From Nelumbo lutea (Eukaryota; Streptophyta; Magnoliopsida; Proteales; Nelumbonaceae): a DNA stretch of 64,000 nucleotides. Every line of letters starts with the position of its first letter. The stretch's first letter is position 1. Made by a program: the position numbers and the translations under genes. Below the pieces are notes generated by a model, which worked only from the letters and a program-made list of their open reading frames with translations, was not told the origin of the DNA and searched no databases. The stretch spans positions 69,746,401 through 69,810,400 of the forward strand of contig JAKGHH010000001.1 in assembly GCA_022828595.1 (NCBI GenBank). The letters run 5' to 3'. This document shows positions 12,401 to 23,204 of the stretch, one piece after another.

Positions 12401-13253
12401 AAAATTCCTATGAAGACAGTATAATCTTGAAAGAATGTACACTGCCTTTTTCTCATTATCTTGTTATACTTTCAATGAAATACCAAACACTTATATATGT
12501 TGCCTTACCTCACAATAAGCAGGTAGTGTGACGTAGTCACCCATCACATAAAGTGTTGGGTTGGACTTTGTCACCCAAGTCACCTTACAGTTGTGATTTG
12601 ACACCATTAGTTGTGCCTTTAGGTCAAACGTCAAATGGCCTGTTGAACTCCTATTTCTAAAATATGTAAAAGCCATGGTATATTTCATTGACTATTATTC
12701 TCAGGTGATTCTGAAGAGAATCAAGTGGAAAGGCTGGAGACAAACCAGACAGATGAAGAGGAATCTGACAAAGAACAGAAGCCAGTTGCTGAAGGAGTGG
12801 TAGAAGATGCAGAGGAATGTCCAATGGATGCACAAGAATCAGACAAGGAAGAGAAGTCAGACTCTGAAGGTACTGCAATGAAGAGCCAACTAGATGCAGA
12901 AGAATCCGGCAAAGAAATATCAGATTCTGAAGGGGGGAAACAGATAGAAAGAACAGACAGAAGCCAAACTGACACAGAGGAATCCAGTAAAGAGGGGAAA
13001 TCAGATTCTGAAGGGAAACAAGCAGATGAGGGAGAAAAGAGCTCAATAAACCAAAAGGAATCTGACAAAGAAGAGAAGTCAGATGCATCCAGTTCCAAGG
13101 ACATGGGAGATTCCGATAATGAGCCTCTTGTATTTGTCTTCATCTTTTTCATCACTTCTAACTCTTAGGTTACATACATGTAAATCTTGATTCTTATTCA
13201 GCTTGTATCATGTGCAGAGCATGTGGAGGCGTAGAGCAGGCAAAGAAGTCTAA
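472..13253 (+). CDS. PDS5: PDS5-like sister chromatid cohesion protein with Tudor domain (3' part of gene)
   Basis: Eleven exons join in frame: 472-552, 668-1345, 1427-1534, 6085-6164, 10718-10769, 10892-10978, 11101-11138, 11338-11403, 11516-11619, 12705-13129, 13218-13253 (stop TAA 13251-13253). All have GT-AG borders, and together they give 584 residues. The 5' exons, with the HEAT repeats expected of PDS5, lie left of the window; I see no exon in 1-471. Residues 28-289 are a Lys/Arg/Ser-rich, probably disordered, nuclear-type region. A Tudor domain follows at about 304-354 (GKRIKVWWPLDKQ, FYEGVVQSYDQGKKKHV, ILYDDGDMEVLLLKKERWEL), matching plant PDS5 proteins. The tail is acidic with repeated ESDKEEKSDSEG-like units and ends in the conserved EPLSMWRRRAGKEV. 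PDS5 binds the cohesin ring and regulates sister chromatid cohesion in the nucleus; plant copies also affect DNA repair. Two introns of about 4.55 kb each are full of mobile elements. The family is secure; which paralogue (A-E) is not. Confidence 0.9.
1761..1828. repeat. Tandem duplication, 2 x 34 bp
   Basis: Two perfect adjacent copies (1761-1794 and 1795-1828) of a 34-bp unit beginning GATAACTTAATCAGG lie in the long PDS5 intron. Perfect identity suggests a recent slip or duplication, or an assembly artefact. Confidence 0.85.
2113..2290 (-). mobile_element. Short retroposon tail (LINE/SINE 3' end), antisense, in PDS5 intron
   Basis: A poly-T run (2113-2121) is followed by the reverse complement of a LINE-like 3' end (GGTAAATGATAGAAATTTTA). 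The insert is flanked by the direct repeat TTTTAATAG at 2104-2112 and 2291-2299, which fits a target-site duplication. The inserted strand is minus. Its family is not certain because only about 178 bp are present. Confidence 0.55.
2905..3270. repeat. GC-rich dispersed repeat with an AT-rich core
   Basis: Blocks rich in GGGGCGG and CCCCGACC motifs flank an AT-rich stretch at 3105-3210. The left edge TAGGAATGCAATGGGG resembles the ends of GC-rich plant hAT elements, and a partial inverted match sits near 3060-3075. I see no clean target-site duplication, so the class is left open. It lies in the PDS5 intron. Confidence 0.35.
3490..4672 (+). mobile_element. 5'-truncated L1-type LINE (zinc-binding RT tail, RNase H, poly-A)
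   Basis: Sense-strand fragments read as the end of a plant L1 ORF2. A stretch at 3565-3775 contains the RAAILWSIWGERNTR motif that precedes the LINE C-terminus. An RNase H-like segment at 4215-4471 contains GAELLAAIQGLQLL, VIIEGDCKVVISWL and a degraded DHLA end. A 3' UTR-like stretch ends in poly-A at 4659-4671. Stops and frame breaks separate the pieces, and a G-run at 4288-4300 disrupts the RNase H region. It is a dead copy in the sense orientation in the fourth-last kilobase-scale intron of the PDS5 gene. I could not find its target-site duplication. Confidence 0.75.
4941..5381. mobile_element. Non-autonomous hAT-type element (8-bp TSD)
   Basis: The 8-bp direct repeat CTTTCCAC occurs at 4933-4940 and 5382-5389. 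The inner ends are inverted and similar (left ATTTTAAAAGGTGTGGGAGG, right CCTCCGCGTTTTAAAACAT). The interior is made of AGGCGTATGCCTC-like motifs and a pure purine tract at 5150-5242. An 8-bp duplication is typical of the hAT superfamily. No transposase is present, so it would need a partner element to move. It lies in the PDS5 intron 1535-6084. Confidence 0.7.
7132..7325. repeat. Tandem duplication, about 109-bp period
   Basis: Two similar copies (about 7132-7215 and 7241-7325) share AAGGATAAAATTTATCA and the identical stretch CACATAATTGGGGGCTAGGG. They are diverged by a few bases and indels. They lie in the PDS5 intron 6165-10717 and have no coding potential. Confidence 0.8.
8350..8592 (+). 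mobile_element. 5'-truncated L1-type LINE insertion with 16-bp TSD
   Basis: The 16-bp direct repeat AATGTCTTATGCGGAT lies at 8334-8349 and again at 8593-8608. Between them, the sense strand encodes the C-terminus of a LINE RNase H domain (RNSNSFADYLVKQG). A short 3' UTR and an A-rich tail (ATTGATAAAAAAG) follow. Together these are the hallmarks of target-primed reverse transcription. The copy is severely truncated (243 bp). It lies in the sense orientation in PDS5 intron 6165-10717. Confidence 0.9.
8891..9358. mobile_element. Probable old hAT-like non-autonomous element with AT-rich core
   Basis: The ends TAGGGGTAC (8891) and, inverted, TAGAGGTGATCATGG (reading back from 9358) resemble hAT termini. 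The flanking octamers GGTATCAC and CGTGTCAT match at 5 of 8 positions. The interior is full of CCGGTT and GGTTCAG motifs around a long AT-rich stretch (9040-9185). The assignment rests on weak termini. Confidence 0.45.
9945..10090 (+). mobile_element. Au-SINE-like tRNA-derived SINE fragment
   Basis: A B-box-like GGTTCAAATCTTGG at about 9971 is followed by a body typical of the plant Au SINE family: TATGTGCAGGGTAAGATTGT, then CCCTCCCCAGACCCCACTTA, then GGGAGTCTCATGCACTGGG. The 5' head (A box) is degraded. I recognise the body from general knowledge of Au SINEs; no database was searched. It lies in the sense orientation in PDS5 intron 6165-10717. Confidence 0.7.
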
Positions 13254-14823
13254 GGCTGCTAAGTTAACCTTCCTTTTCAAGATCGGAGCGGTGGCACCAT
13301 TGCCTGACTCTTGGCTTGTATCGATACAGTTGTTGCTGGATGCGAGAGATGAATGCTAACTGCATAAAGACACTAATAAACAACATTTGCAATTCGCTCA
13401 CATTGAGGCCTGATATACCATGTACCATAATTATTAATGCCCCATGTTCTGTAACGTTATTCTGTGCTTCAAGCGGTGCCCGTGTTGGGGTTGTGTTATT
13501 TATTCCAGTTCTGGAGCACATAGAAGAAACAGTGAGCCAGTTTGACAATGAGATTGACAAGGTTATGGGCTGTATGTACAGTTATTGTCAAGTGGACTGT
13601 ATATGTGGGGGACTTGTATTCTGTATTTACTTCATGCATGCACAGAGTTGCGCACACACCATTTCATATCTAACGGCTTAATTTCAGAATAATTAATAAG
13701 CATTTTAATGTTAATTATATGATAGATATTATCTTTCTTGTTTTACTAAACCATGTTCAATTCAACTCTTTTCTCCATACATTTTAATGTTAATTATATC
13801 ATAGCCTTTCCTTCACGCATACAACTAGGTTTGGGTGAAAACGGGGGAAGGAAAGAACTAAGAAAGCATAAATTGATTGTTAAATTGCCCTTTCGATATC
13901 AATACTATGTATAGGCATCATGCTTCAAATCCCTATATCAGTTTAATGTCAGATTACCCGGGTTTCCCATGTCCGCTGGCAAACACAAAATGAACAATTT
14001 TCCCAAAAAACCAACAGAAGGAACCACGCACCTAGGTTGATACTTTTGTTATTATGTCTTTCTTATTTGTCTTTTACTTGTCCAGGACAAGGCGTAAAGG
14101 AAAGGGGGAAAAAAAACTGAGCCCACGAACCCACTGAAGGGTGGAGACTATTAAACTGACTCAACTTTCTCTCTCTCTCTCTCGTGAAGAACCACGCACC
14201 AGAGAGCAACTCTGGAAATGCTTTAATTATAATCAAAGAATCTGCCGAAGGCAGATGTATTTGTTTTAGGGGAATCCTACTAAACAACGAAGTGATGCAA
14301 AATACCTTGTTTGTTGGGCACTTGGTCACGGTCTTGATTTTGACTGAGAAATCGAACTGTTTGGACTTTGGACTGTGTTCTCTAAATGTTTTCATGGTGG
14401 AGCGAACTGCAGTCATTTGATAGGCTCCACACCACCTACTAAGACCTAAGACTAGACTAATAACATATTAATATCAGAAGGCATGATGATCCATTCTCCA
14501 ACCATACGTTAATTATAAAATAACTCAAACCCCCAATTGTTGGCCCCACCATTAAAATATTTCAGTCGAACCGAAACAGTTGGATTTCTCAGTCAAACAG
14601 TCTACTTATTCTATCCACAAAAAAAAAAAAAGAAAAGAAAAGACAAAATAAAACAAAAACAAAAACAAAAACAAAATTGGACTCTGTAAATTGAAAGAGG
14701 AAGTGGGTGGAAGGAATTAACTCGGTATCCATCTTTAGTCAATTCAATTGACTGTGACCCAGTCTCAGACTCAGAAGATCCCTGCCTCGAACCAACCCAA
14801 GTCTCAAACTACTAAAATTCATT
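13254..14823. other. 3' flank of the PDS5-like gene and intergenic DNA
   Basis: The PDS5 3' UTR probably occupies the first few hundred bases. A near-repeat (CATTTTAATGTTAATTATAT at 13702 and again at about 13780) suggests an imperfect 79-bp duplication. A (CT)n run lies near 14168-14183 and an A-rich run at 14618-14675. The ORFs here match no family that I recognise, so I call no gene. Confidence 0.6.
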
Positions 14824-15510
14824 GGGTAAATTACAAAGACCCCTGTACTATGTGGGTCAGTGACAATTACCCCGAACTTTCATTTGCAATAAATACTCCA
14901 AGTTTTAAGTCACTTTGAAAAAGACTCCTCATTCAGCTGTTTTTTTTTTTTCCAAATTATCCTTTTTTTAATTGATTTGAATAATTTATTGTTCGGTTAA
15001 TTTTTTAAATATAATATTGAAGTAATGAAGTTCTCTCAGTTGGTTTGATAGATCCTTGCAAATTTCCCACTGGATTCATTATTCAAATGAAATGATAGAG
15101 ATTTCTTTCTAATAAATATAAATTTAAGATGAAGAGAGGCATTCATATTTAGTGAAATGAAACATGAATTAAAAAAGAATACTTATTTTTTTATATTAAT
15201 AAAATTATTCTTGTTATTTTAGCTTAGTTTTATTGACAAAACGGAGGTATTTTGGGTCAATTAAGTTTAGAAAAAAAGGTGAGAAAAAAAATAAGAAAAA
15301 GTTAGGTGAATATTTTGATAATTATTTATTGCAAAGTGAGAGACTGAAAGTTGAGGGGAATTTTTATCGCAAAATGAAAATCAGGGATAATTGTCACCAA
15401 CCCGGATCTTTATCTCAAATCAAAGCTCAGGGCCTTCTGGCGTAATTATCACTGACCGCATAGTAGCGGGGTTTATGTAATTTACCCAAAGAGGTTTATG
15501 TAATTTACCC
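14824..15510. mobile_element. Mutator-like non-autonomous TIR element, copy 1
   Basis: The left end GGGTAAATTACAAAGACCCC and the right end (inverted GGGTAAATTACATAAACC) form terminal inverted repeats of roughly 60 bp. The flanks are AAATTCATT (14815-14823) and AAATTTATT (15511-15519), 8 of 9 bases alike, which fits a 9-bp Mutator-type duplication. The right terminus is doubled: the 19-bp end occurs both before and after 15488. There is no transposase. Copies 2 (32062-32783) and 3 (51791-52483) share its interior, including the AGGTATTTTGGGTCA motif. Confidence 0.75.
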
Positions 15511-16992
15511 AAATTTATTTCTCTACGACCACCGCTACCTGATCAGTGCCAGTCAATAAGTCGCTAGGGAGGTTTCTCACGTTTTCTCTGGCATCATCTA
15601 CCTGGAAATGCCGGTAAAGAAAATGCAAAATAAAAATCTGATTCGAGACTAGAGTGATCGTGGTCGAAAAAGGAGGGGAGCACCTCTCACGGTGTCCGGC
15701 GGGTTTGCATTTTCGCGTTGTCGTTCAGATTCGGAATAGAGGTCCGTAAAAGAATTCATCTTTATTAAGATGGAATGGAAAAATGTCTTCTCTGAGATCT
15801 TCTTGCGATAATTCCACAAAACTTCGTTCTTGTAAAGTAGCTAAGTTACTAATTATATTTTTTGTCTGCATTTTGATGACGATTCTGTTATTCTAGCTTT
15901 CTTTTAAGTTAATCGAATTGGTGGCGACTTTGTTCTTAGGTGCTCTCTCATTAGTGACCGAAGATGAAACCATGCTTTTTCTTTGTTTTCTCTCTAAATC
16001 TGCTGTTAGATGCTTCCTGTGTTTTACTAAGCTAGAAACTCTAATGGTGTTTTCTGCTTCCGTGCTTTGAGTTCTGCGTGCAGAGCTTCCCCCACCTAAA
16101 AAAGAAATCTGCTTGAGCTATTGATGATCGTCATGGTCTCATCTTTTATTTTATAACCTTTTCTTTATATTTGTAGGGACGATGCCCAACCCTGGGAATG
16201 CTAATAATTTTTGGCGTTTTCTTCTTTTCTGCGAGGGATTTCGACAACTTTAGTTTAGTACAGTTTCTTAAAATCTGAATAAAACATCTTGCTTCTCACT
16301 GGTTCAATTTTATCTAATTTAAGTTATTTATTTTTTTTGGTTTTTTGGGGGGGGGGGGGGGGTGGGGGGGGGGAAGATGAAGTTTAAATTTGTGTGATTG
16401 CGCGTCTTCATTAATTTTGAAATGAAACTGTGCTTCTAGTGGAATTCTGTTCGATTCAAAAGAACAGTGATCTATTTTTCTCTTTCTTTTTGATTGCCGA
16501 TTCCTAAATGCTTAATGTTGCATTGCAGTTATTCTGTTTATTCCTTTTACACTTCCGAGAGTATTTCCCTTCCTGTTTCCATTATTGCGTGAGACAGTTG
16601 TCTTTGCTTCATTTTCTTCTCTTCTGTCAAGCCAAGAGTATTATATCTTATTAATTCTCTTCTTTGGATATGCGAAAGAACTGCCCTTTCTCGTCCTGAT
16701 GATTAATGGTTTTTCTTTATGTTCTGAAAATATATCTGGGGTAGTGGGGATTATTTAATCCATCATTTTGGATGAAAACTGATCAGTATGTGGTCCTCCT
16801 ACTTTGTGGTTGGAGCTGTTTTTCTTCCAAGAAAATATATGAAAGAAACTTTTAGGATCTTATCCAGCACAAAGATGGTTTTCTTCTTGTCACAAATAGT
16901 TTACATATACCTGCAAGCTTTGCTTCGTCTCAGGCTTCATCTTTGTGCAGGGCTGTTCTCTCTAAGGTTGATGTCTTAGTAGAAGTGGACTT
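15511..16992 (+). promoter_or_regulatory. Promoter and probable 5' UTR with intron of the CAR-like gene
   Basis: No coding exon is visible between the upstream TIR element and the start codon at 16993. A GC-richer stretch at 15640-15740 looks like a 5' leader. A good acceptor (CATCTTTGTGCAG, ending 16951) precedes a short leader exon that runs into the ATG, so a 5' UTR intron from about 15.75 kb to 16.95 kb is likely. A G-homopolymer block lies at 16348-16373. The transcription start cannot be fixed from sequence alone. Confidence 0.45.
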
Positions 16993-19900
16993 ATGGGGGA
17001 TATTGTTGGCCATTTAAAAGTGACTGTGGTGCAGGGAAAAAGGTTGGTAATTCGGGATTTCAAGAGCAGTGATCCTTACGTTGTGGTCAAGCTGGGCAAT
17101 CAGGTCTCGTATATTAGGCTTCTTGCTTTGATCTTCTATTTTCTCACTGGTGTTTATATATATATATATATATGTACTTTTTCTGCTTTGAATGTTTGCA
17201 ATTGATCCAAGGACAATACAGACTAAACTGTGGTGGTTCTATCACTTAGGCCCCGTTTGAGAGGGTTGCTGTTGAGAAGCTTTAGTGTTTGAGCTTTGGC
17301 CATTTTGCTATTCAACTCACTGTTTCAAGATTCCAGAAAAGCTAACAAAGCTAACTTATCCATAACAATGGTATTCCAATTTTCCATGTTCTTAGGAATG
17401 CAGACCTGGCTTTCTGCATTTATCACCTCAGATGGCTTATGGGCTTTCCTCTCATGGATCCAATCCAACCTCAGAATACCCAAAATCCAAGATGGAAAGC
17501 ACTCACAAAAGGATATTTTACTTGGTTGACTGTTGACAACCTTGAAAGCTCAATAGAGGGCCAAGTTTCCACTCAATTGGTTTACCAAATTGAGCTCTTC
17601 GCTGTTTTAGTTCACCTATGAAATGGAAAATACACTTAAAAATGAGTTTTTAACTGTTATGCATGATCTCCTTTGTGACTTTCAATGTTTAATATACACT
17701 TGTGGGTTCTAAATAATGTTGCAATCTTGCCCCTCATTTTTTTCTTGAGAAGAAAGTAAAAGAAGTGTTTGTGAGTAGTTGACAGAAACAAATGCTTTGC
17801 ATTGTTTAAAACAAAAAAACAATAGTTTCCGATGCCATGTAGTTGACTAGTTGCCCATATGTCTAGCCTGTAATTGTTGTCTCTTTAGACAACTCCAAAT
17901 TCTTTTCATTTGAAATTGTGTACATATAAGGCAAATCAGAAACACATCTTAGGGGTCAGACTTTAACTTAAATTTCTACTTGCTAATGTCTTATGCCTCC
18001 TACGTGCATGACACATAAGTTGTATATATGCAAAAATTACATACACCACAAGCTAATTTTATTTAAAAGCTTGTTTAAGATTTTTTAGAGAAAATAGGAA
18101 AACTAATACTTGTTTGATAAGATATTTGATTGAACAATGAACAATAAGATCATTCAATCATGGAATCTACAAATAATAGGATAAGCAAGAATTGCTTAAT
18201 CCATTAGACTTTGAATGTTCTTGAGTATTTTTACTACTAGAATTTTAATATCACGTAAACTGTTTTTTTTTTTTCTTTTTATGATGATTTGTATGGATAC
18301 GCCCATGTACAGGCCTCATGGAGTCATGTGTATAACCTCTTCTTAAGCTATATTAGTCTATTTAAGAATTGAAATAATAGTCACTTTTTATTTTCTGCAC
18401 CAGACTGGGAAAACTAAAGTTATCAACAGCTGCCTTAACCCTGTTTGGAACGAAGAGTTAACTTTCTCTGTCACAGAGCCCATTGGAGTTCTAAAGTTGG
18501 TATGTCCTCCATGTTTGCCTACTACTATTTTCAAGTATTTGTTGTTTACACTGTGGTAGTGGTCCAAAACCTGCCTACAATGGCATACACCATTTTTGAT
18601 AAATTGGGCACATTACCGGGGGCTTATTCCTAGTGAGAGTGTTTTTTTTTTTTTAATCTTCTTGAACATATACATTTTTTTCTCATGATGAGGGGTGTGC
18701 CCCCTTTATCAAAAGTGGAATTTTCACAGATCATCACCTTGTAAAATCTAAGTTTGGAATGCTGGAGCACTCACTTCTGCCAGAATTCTTTTATTTATTT
18801 TTACTATCCACAGGAATTTGGACACTGTATCATTTTTACCTACTGCAATCACCTTTTTTACATGTAGCATCACCGAGGTGCCATTTTGAATGTTATGGCA
18901 TGCCTCACCTCTTGGCAGCAAGTCTAGTAGATTTGCTGCTTGGTTTTCAGTCAATTAAGCAGTGTAGCCTTGGTATGTGGCTCAAGTGCCAAAGCATTTA
19001 GGTGATGAAAGGTTCCAGGATATTATTATCTAGAAATGGAGATGACCATAGCTTGATATTAATCATATAAATAATTTAGAAGAAAATAAAAATGAGGAAA
19101 GTGAAGAAAATCTTGGAAAATCAAGGCACTAAGTGCCATCTTTCTTTTTTTGGAAGGTTCAAAGTATCGATACACCCCAATACGGCAGAAGGGATGTATT
19201 GGTACTTTGCACCACTCTTTTTTTTTTTCAAAAATAGGGCAGAGGGTATATCTTAGGCCTGCCTACTCCTTGAAATGAGTCAAACCCCCTAAAAGATACA
19301 CATTTGACATTACCAGTGACCCACCGATAGCCGACACATTACAAAATTTTGAACCTTACTTAGCTTGGGGGATTGTTAGCACCACAGGAACGGTTATGCC
19401 AAGTCTGGATCATCTAGATTTATATATTTTTAACAAGCACTACTAGGATGAATCCTCGAAAAGATGGGATGCATCCAAAAACACAGTATTTGCAATCACC
19501 TGGTATTTCCAAATTGATAAAACCTGCACTGTTCCATGTTACTAGTTAGTCACTTTACAGGTGTGGAAGATTGTAGGTTAATTTGGTCAATGTTTAAGGG
19601 ATCCCAAATGCTAAGGTTTGGCATAACTAGAGCCATTGATTTTGGGAGAGTCCTGCAACTGAACACCTTTTAGATTAAAAACTAGGGTTGCAACTTGGAC
19701 GAGCTCGGGTTGGGATTTTTTCAAAATTTGAATGGGCCCATCCTGGAAACCCAGGCCTGATGCTGTGTAAAATCCTAAAATTGGGTACCCGACTTGCACC
19801 CCTATTAAAAACCAGTCCAGAAAGCTAACCGATAAAATAGGGTTGCAACTTGGGTGGGCTCGGGTTGGGATTTTTTCAAAATTTTAATGGACCCGTCCTT

Positions 19901-21279
19901 TAAACCCAGGCCTGATGCTGTGTAAAATCCTAAAATTGGGTACCCGACTTGCATCCCTATTAAAAACTAGTCCAGAAAGCGAACCAATAAAATCCTAAAA
20001 TAGGGTTGCAACTTGGGCGGTCTCGCGTTGGGATTTTTTCAAAATTTGAATGGGCCTGTTCTTGAAATTCAGGCCTGATCCTGTGTAAAATCCTAAAATC
20101 GGGTACCCAACTTGCACCCCCTATTAAAAACCAGTCCAGAAAGTGAACCAATAAAATCCTAAAATAGAGTTGCAAGTTGGGCGGGCTCGGGTTGGGATTT
20201 TTTCAAATTTTGAATGGGCCCGTCCTCGAAACCGAGGCCTGATGCTGTGTAAAAGCCTAAAATCGGGTACCCGACTTGCACCCCTATTAAAAACCAGTCC
20301 AGAAAGAGAACCAATAAAATCCTAAAATCGGGTTGCAACTTGGGTGGGCTCGGGTTAGGATTTTTTCAAAATTTGTATGGGCCCGTCCTTGAAACCCAGG
20401 CCTGATGCTGTGTAAAATCCTAAAATCAGGTACCCGACTTGCACCCCTATTAAAAACCAGTCCAGAAAGCGAACCAATAACATCACCAGTTGGTTTAATT
20501 GGGTCTAACCCTAACCAAAAACCGCGACAAAGCCCCAAGATAATAAGTGGAATAAATGAAAGAAAAGTATTTTTTAAGTATTCATTTTTGGACAGGAGCA
20601 ATCATTGGTCCAGGTAGTTCAATAAACTTTTAATGGCCAGATCTCAACCGTTCTGGCTAATTCTCAGCCTGTTTGAATTTGACAACTTAATCAAACTAGA
20701 AGATGGATAGGTTCTATTGTCACATTTCAACTGTCTAGCTCAATTTTTAAATCATTTCCTTTAGCTGAGGAAGGCAATAAGTTTTTATAATAGGTTGGGC
20801 ATTTGAATTAAAACATAATTCATTTATTTTTATTGTTTTTTTCTGGTATGTTGCTCAAGTGCCAAGTATTTAGGTGATGGAGGGTTCTAATTCAATTCCT
20901 CCCATTTTATTCCATTATTGCTATATGAAGGATTTTTATGACACAGTAAATTACCAACTCTCCACAGGAGGTGTTTGACAAAGACAGGTTTAAAGCGGAT
21001 GACGAGATGGGAAGAGCATACCTCAGTATTCAGCCAATAGCGTCAATTGCAAGGCTCAGACCGATCCTCCAAGTTTCAGCTGGGACGACAACATATAGGA
21101 AGATGGTACCAGATAGTGACAACTGCCTGGTCAGGGAAAGTTGTGTGAATTGTGTAGATGGCGAAATAGTTCAAGACGTTTGGTTGAGGCTTTGTGACGT
21201 GGAGTCCGGAGAGATTGAGTTGAAGATCAAGTGGGTTGATCTTCCTTCTACCGCTCCTAGTGATGCTACTTCAAGTTAG
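16993..21279 (+). CDS. CAR: C2-domain ABA-related (CAR-like) protein
   Basis: Three coding exons, 16993-17103, 18404-18499 and 20968-21279 (stop TAG 21277-21279), join in phase 0 to give 172 residues, close to the usual CAR length. One C2 domain fills the protein. Putative calcium-binding aspartates are D22 and D27 (RDFKSSDPYVVVKLG) and D73, D75 and D81 (VFDKDRFKADDEMG). The C-terminus (CLVRESCVNCVDGEIVQDVW, then LRLCDVESGEIELKIKWVDL) carries the insertion that distinguishes CARs from other small C2 proteins. CAR proteins bind membrane phospholipids in a calcium-dependent way and recruit PYR/PYL abscisic-acid receptors and other partners to the plasma membrane. The start MGDIVGHLKVTV is the only in-frame Met before the C2 fold. 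The main alternative is the isolated C2 part of an AGD-type ArfGAP, but no ArfGAP zinc finger is present. Confidence 0.88.
19684..20482. repeat. Minisatellite: five about 163-bp tandem units in CAR intron 2
   Basis: Units begin at 19684, 19839, 20002, 20166 and 20329, giving periods of 155, 163, 164 and 163 bp. Each contains AGGGTTGCAACTTGGG, GGGATTTTTTCAAAATTTG, GCCTGATGCTGTGTAAAA and TTAAAAACCAGTCCAGAAAG. Copies differ by a few percent. The array lies in the 2.47-kb intron 18500-20967, well away from the splice sites. Confidence 0.92.
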
Positions 21280-23194
21280 GATGAAGGTAGGCCGATTTCT
21301 TAAGTTCTTACATGTAGCCAATTGTGTATGTAAACATCTCAGGAGGAAACTGCATAAAGCTGTATTCCATATGATTTAGCAGGCTAATTTGAAAGAAAAG
21401 AGCGTGTAGACATGAAATTATGAAGGAAAAGGGCTGAGATTGTCTGCTAAACTTCTAGCTATGCGGGCGTGGGTTGCAACTGGACTTGGGTCTGACTTTT
21501 AAAAGGTATTTGATTGAAAGGATGCTATTAATTTTGCTCAGTTATGGAATGTCAACCCACTTTGTATTCAGTTTGTGCTTATATTCTATCTAGTTATGGA
21601 TTTGGAGTGTTTTATCTTTTGGATCATTTTTATCTATTCCTTACTAGTAGGAGAGCCTGCAAGAGTAACAGAAAGAAACACAAAAAACAATAAGACAAAA
21701 ATCAATATAAGAAGACAGATTTCTGGAGTGAGAGAACGTAGAAGAGATGGAGAAAGTTTTGGGGTAAAAATGGTTTTGGAGTGGAAAAGAAAAGGTTGGA
21801 GGAATTTGAAGAATTGGAAAGTATAAAGAGGTGGGCTTAGGAAAAAACAAATGTGTGTACACTTATAGATTTTATTTAGCATTCTTTCATCTCCTATCAA
21901 GTTCTGCCTTGTCTTTTTTCATGCTCAACGCCATCTTAGCCCCTAATGTTCATGGAGTGGGTCAATAAAGAGATCAGTTGGATTCATGCATGTTAAAAGT
22001 TAAAACCATGGTTTTTTAACCGTAGTTGACTCAGACGGCAGATTGTTTGGACCGGTAACCAGTCAGGAGACAGTTTCGTTTTTACCCCAAACCACTTTTT
22101 GTCCAAAAATTGTTGATTTGGTCAGTGACTTGCTGACTCAGGTGGTTGAATCGTCAATCCATTCAATCCCGATTATGATTTTTAGGAGTCTGGATCTCCT
22201 GCCAACAAGAACTCTGTCCACTTCTATCCACATAACATTGCAATCACACATGGAGAACATCTCATCCTCCTACATAGTATTATGCACGGGATAGTGTGTT
22301 ATGTGTAGACGGTAGAATTCTTGTAGGCAAGAGATATGGAGTCGATTTTTAGGTGATTTTATTTTAACTATTTTTTATTTTTGACTCTTAAAATTATGAT
22401 AGGCCAATCCGTTCAGGCTGGATGGTTGCATTGTTGACCCAGAAACCAGTGGTCAGAGCAGTTTAGAATCGATTTTTAAAACACTGGTTAAAACAGTTAA
22501 AAACTCGCTCTATCCATTTCAAAATCTACCAAACCTGACCTATGGCGATGATATTCATGTTTTTTTTTAATTGAGGAAAAAAAAAAGCTAGGAGAAAATA
22601 ATCTTAGTTGGAATCGTGTTGGTACATTTTTGTTGTGAGTAGATTGAGTTGACAACGAAAAATATCCCAACAAGATCTGTGTCCCCCATCGCAGGCACTA
22701 TGGGTCCCAATTTCATGGTGGGTTCCAGTCTTATGGTGAGATGTGCATATACAAATATTGTTGGAATCATGTTGGTTCAATTTTGCTGTGAGCAGATCTC
22801 AACTCTTCAATAACGTAAAGAAAGCAAATTGGGATCTGCTCCTAGTCACAGAGCACTCCTCACATTAATCTCACATTCACATCGTATTGGGAACATACAA
22901 CTACGGGAGATGTTTCCAATGTGCAGTTAAAACATACTTTGAGGTCGGTGTGAGGAGTTTTCTGTAAGGAGCAGATTCAGATTGGAGAACTAGGAGGGAA
23001 ATAGTTTGGATCATTTCAGACCCTTCTTAGGAATCTTTTTTTTTTTTTTTACTTATGATCACCCCAAAATTATGCCATAAATTCATGGGTGCTGGATTTA
23101 CCAACAGGGTATTAGACAGATTTGGCTCAGTCACCCACCTTGGAGATAGACCTGTTCATGAGCCGAGCAGGGCTCGACTTTGCTTCTTTATAAA
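21280..23194. other. 3' flank of the CAR-like gene and repeat-derived intergenic DNA
   Basis: The 3' UTR of the CAR-like gene probably covers the first few hundred bases. A dispersed repeat lies at 22018-22490 (separate entry). The remainder (22560-23190) has no convincing gene; it contains palindrome-like A/T runs and short ORFs only. Confidence 0.55.
22018..22490. repeat. Interspersed repeat, CCGGT-rich, copy A
   Basis: This stretch shares ordered blocks with 34385-34680: GACCGGTAACCAGTCAGG versus GAACCGGTCAGGTGACCGG, CCCCAAACCA versus CCCCAAAACCA, and TTGTTGATTTGGTCAG versus TGTTGATTTGGTCAG, followed by a GACTCAGGTGGTTGAA-like block. It is a diverged family member of unknown class. No coding capacity is seen. 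Confidence 0.6.
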
Positions 23195-23204
23195 CAAAAA
23201 AAAA

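Noticed and set aside
12657..13155. Two long minus-strand ORFs opposite the last large PDS5 exon
   Set aside because: They are shadows of the repetitive acidic coding sequence on the plus strand; their leucine- and serine-rich translations match nothing I know.
17237..17640. Harbinger-like left end (TTA followed by GGCCCCGTTTGAGAGGG)
   Set aside because: No matching inverted right end was found in the intron, so no element is called.
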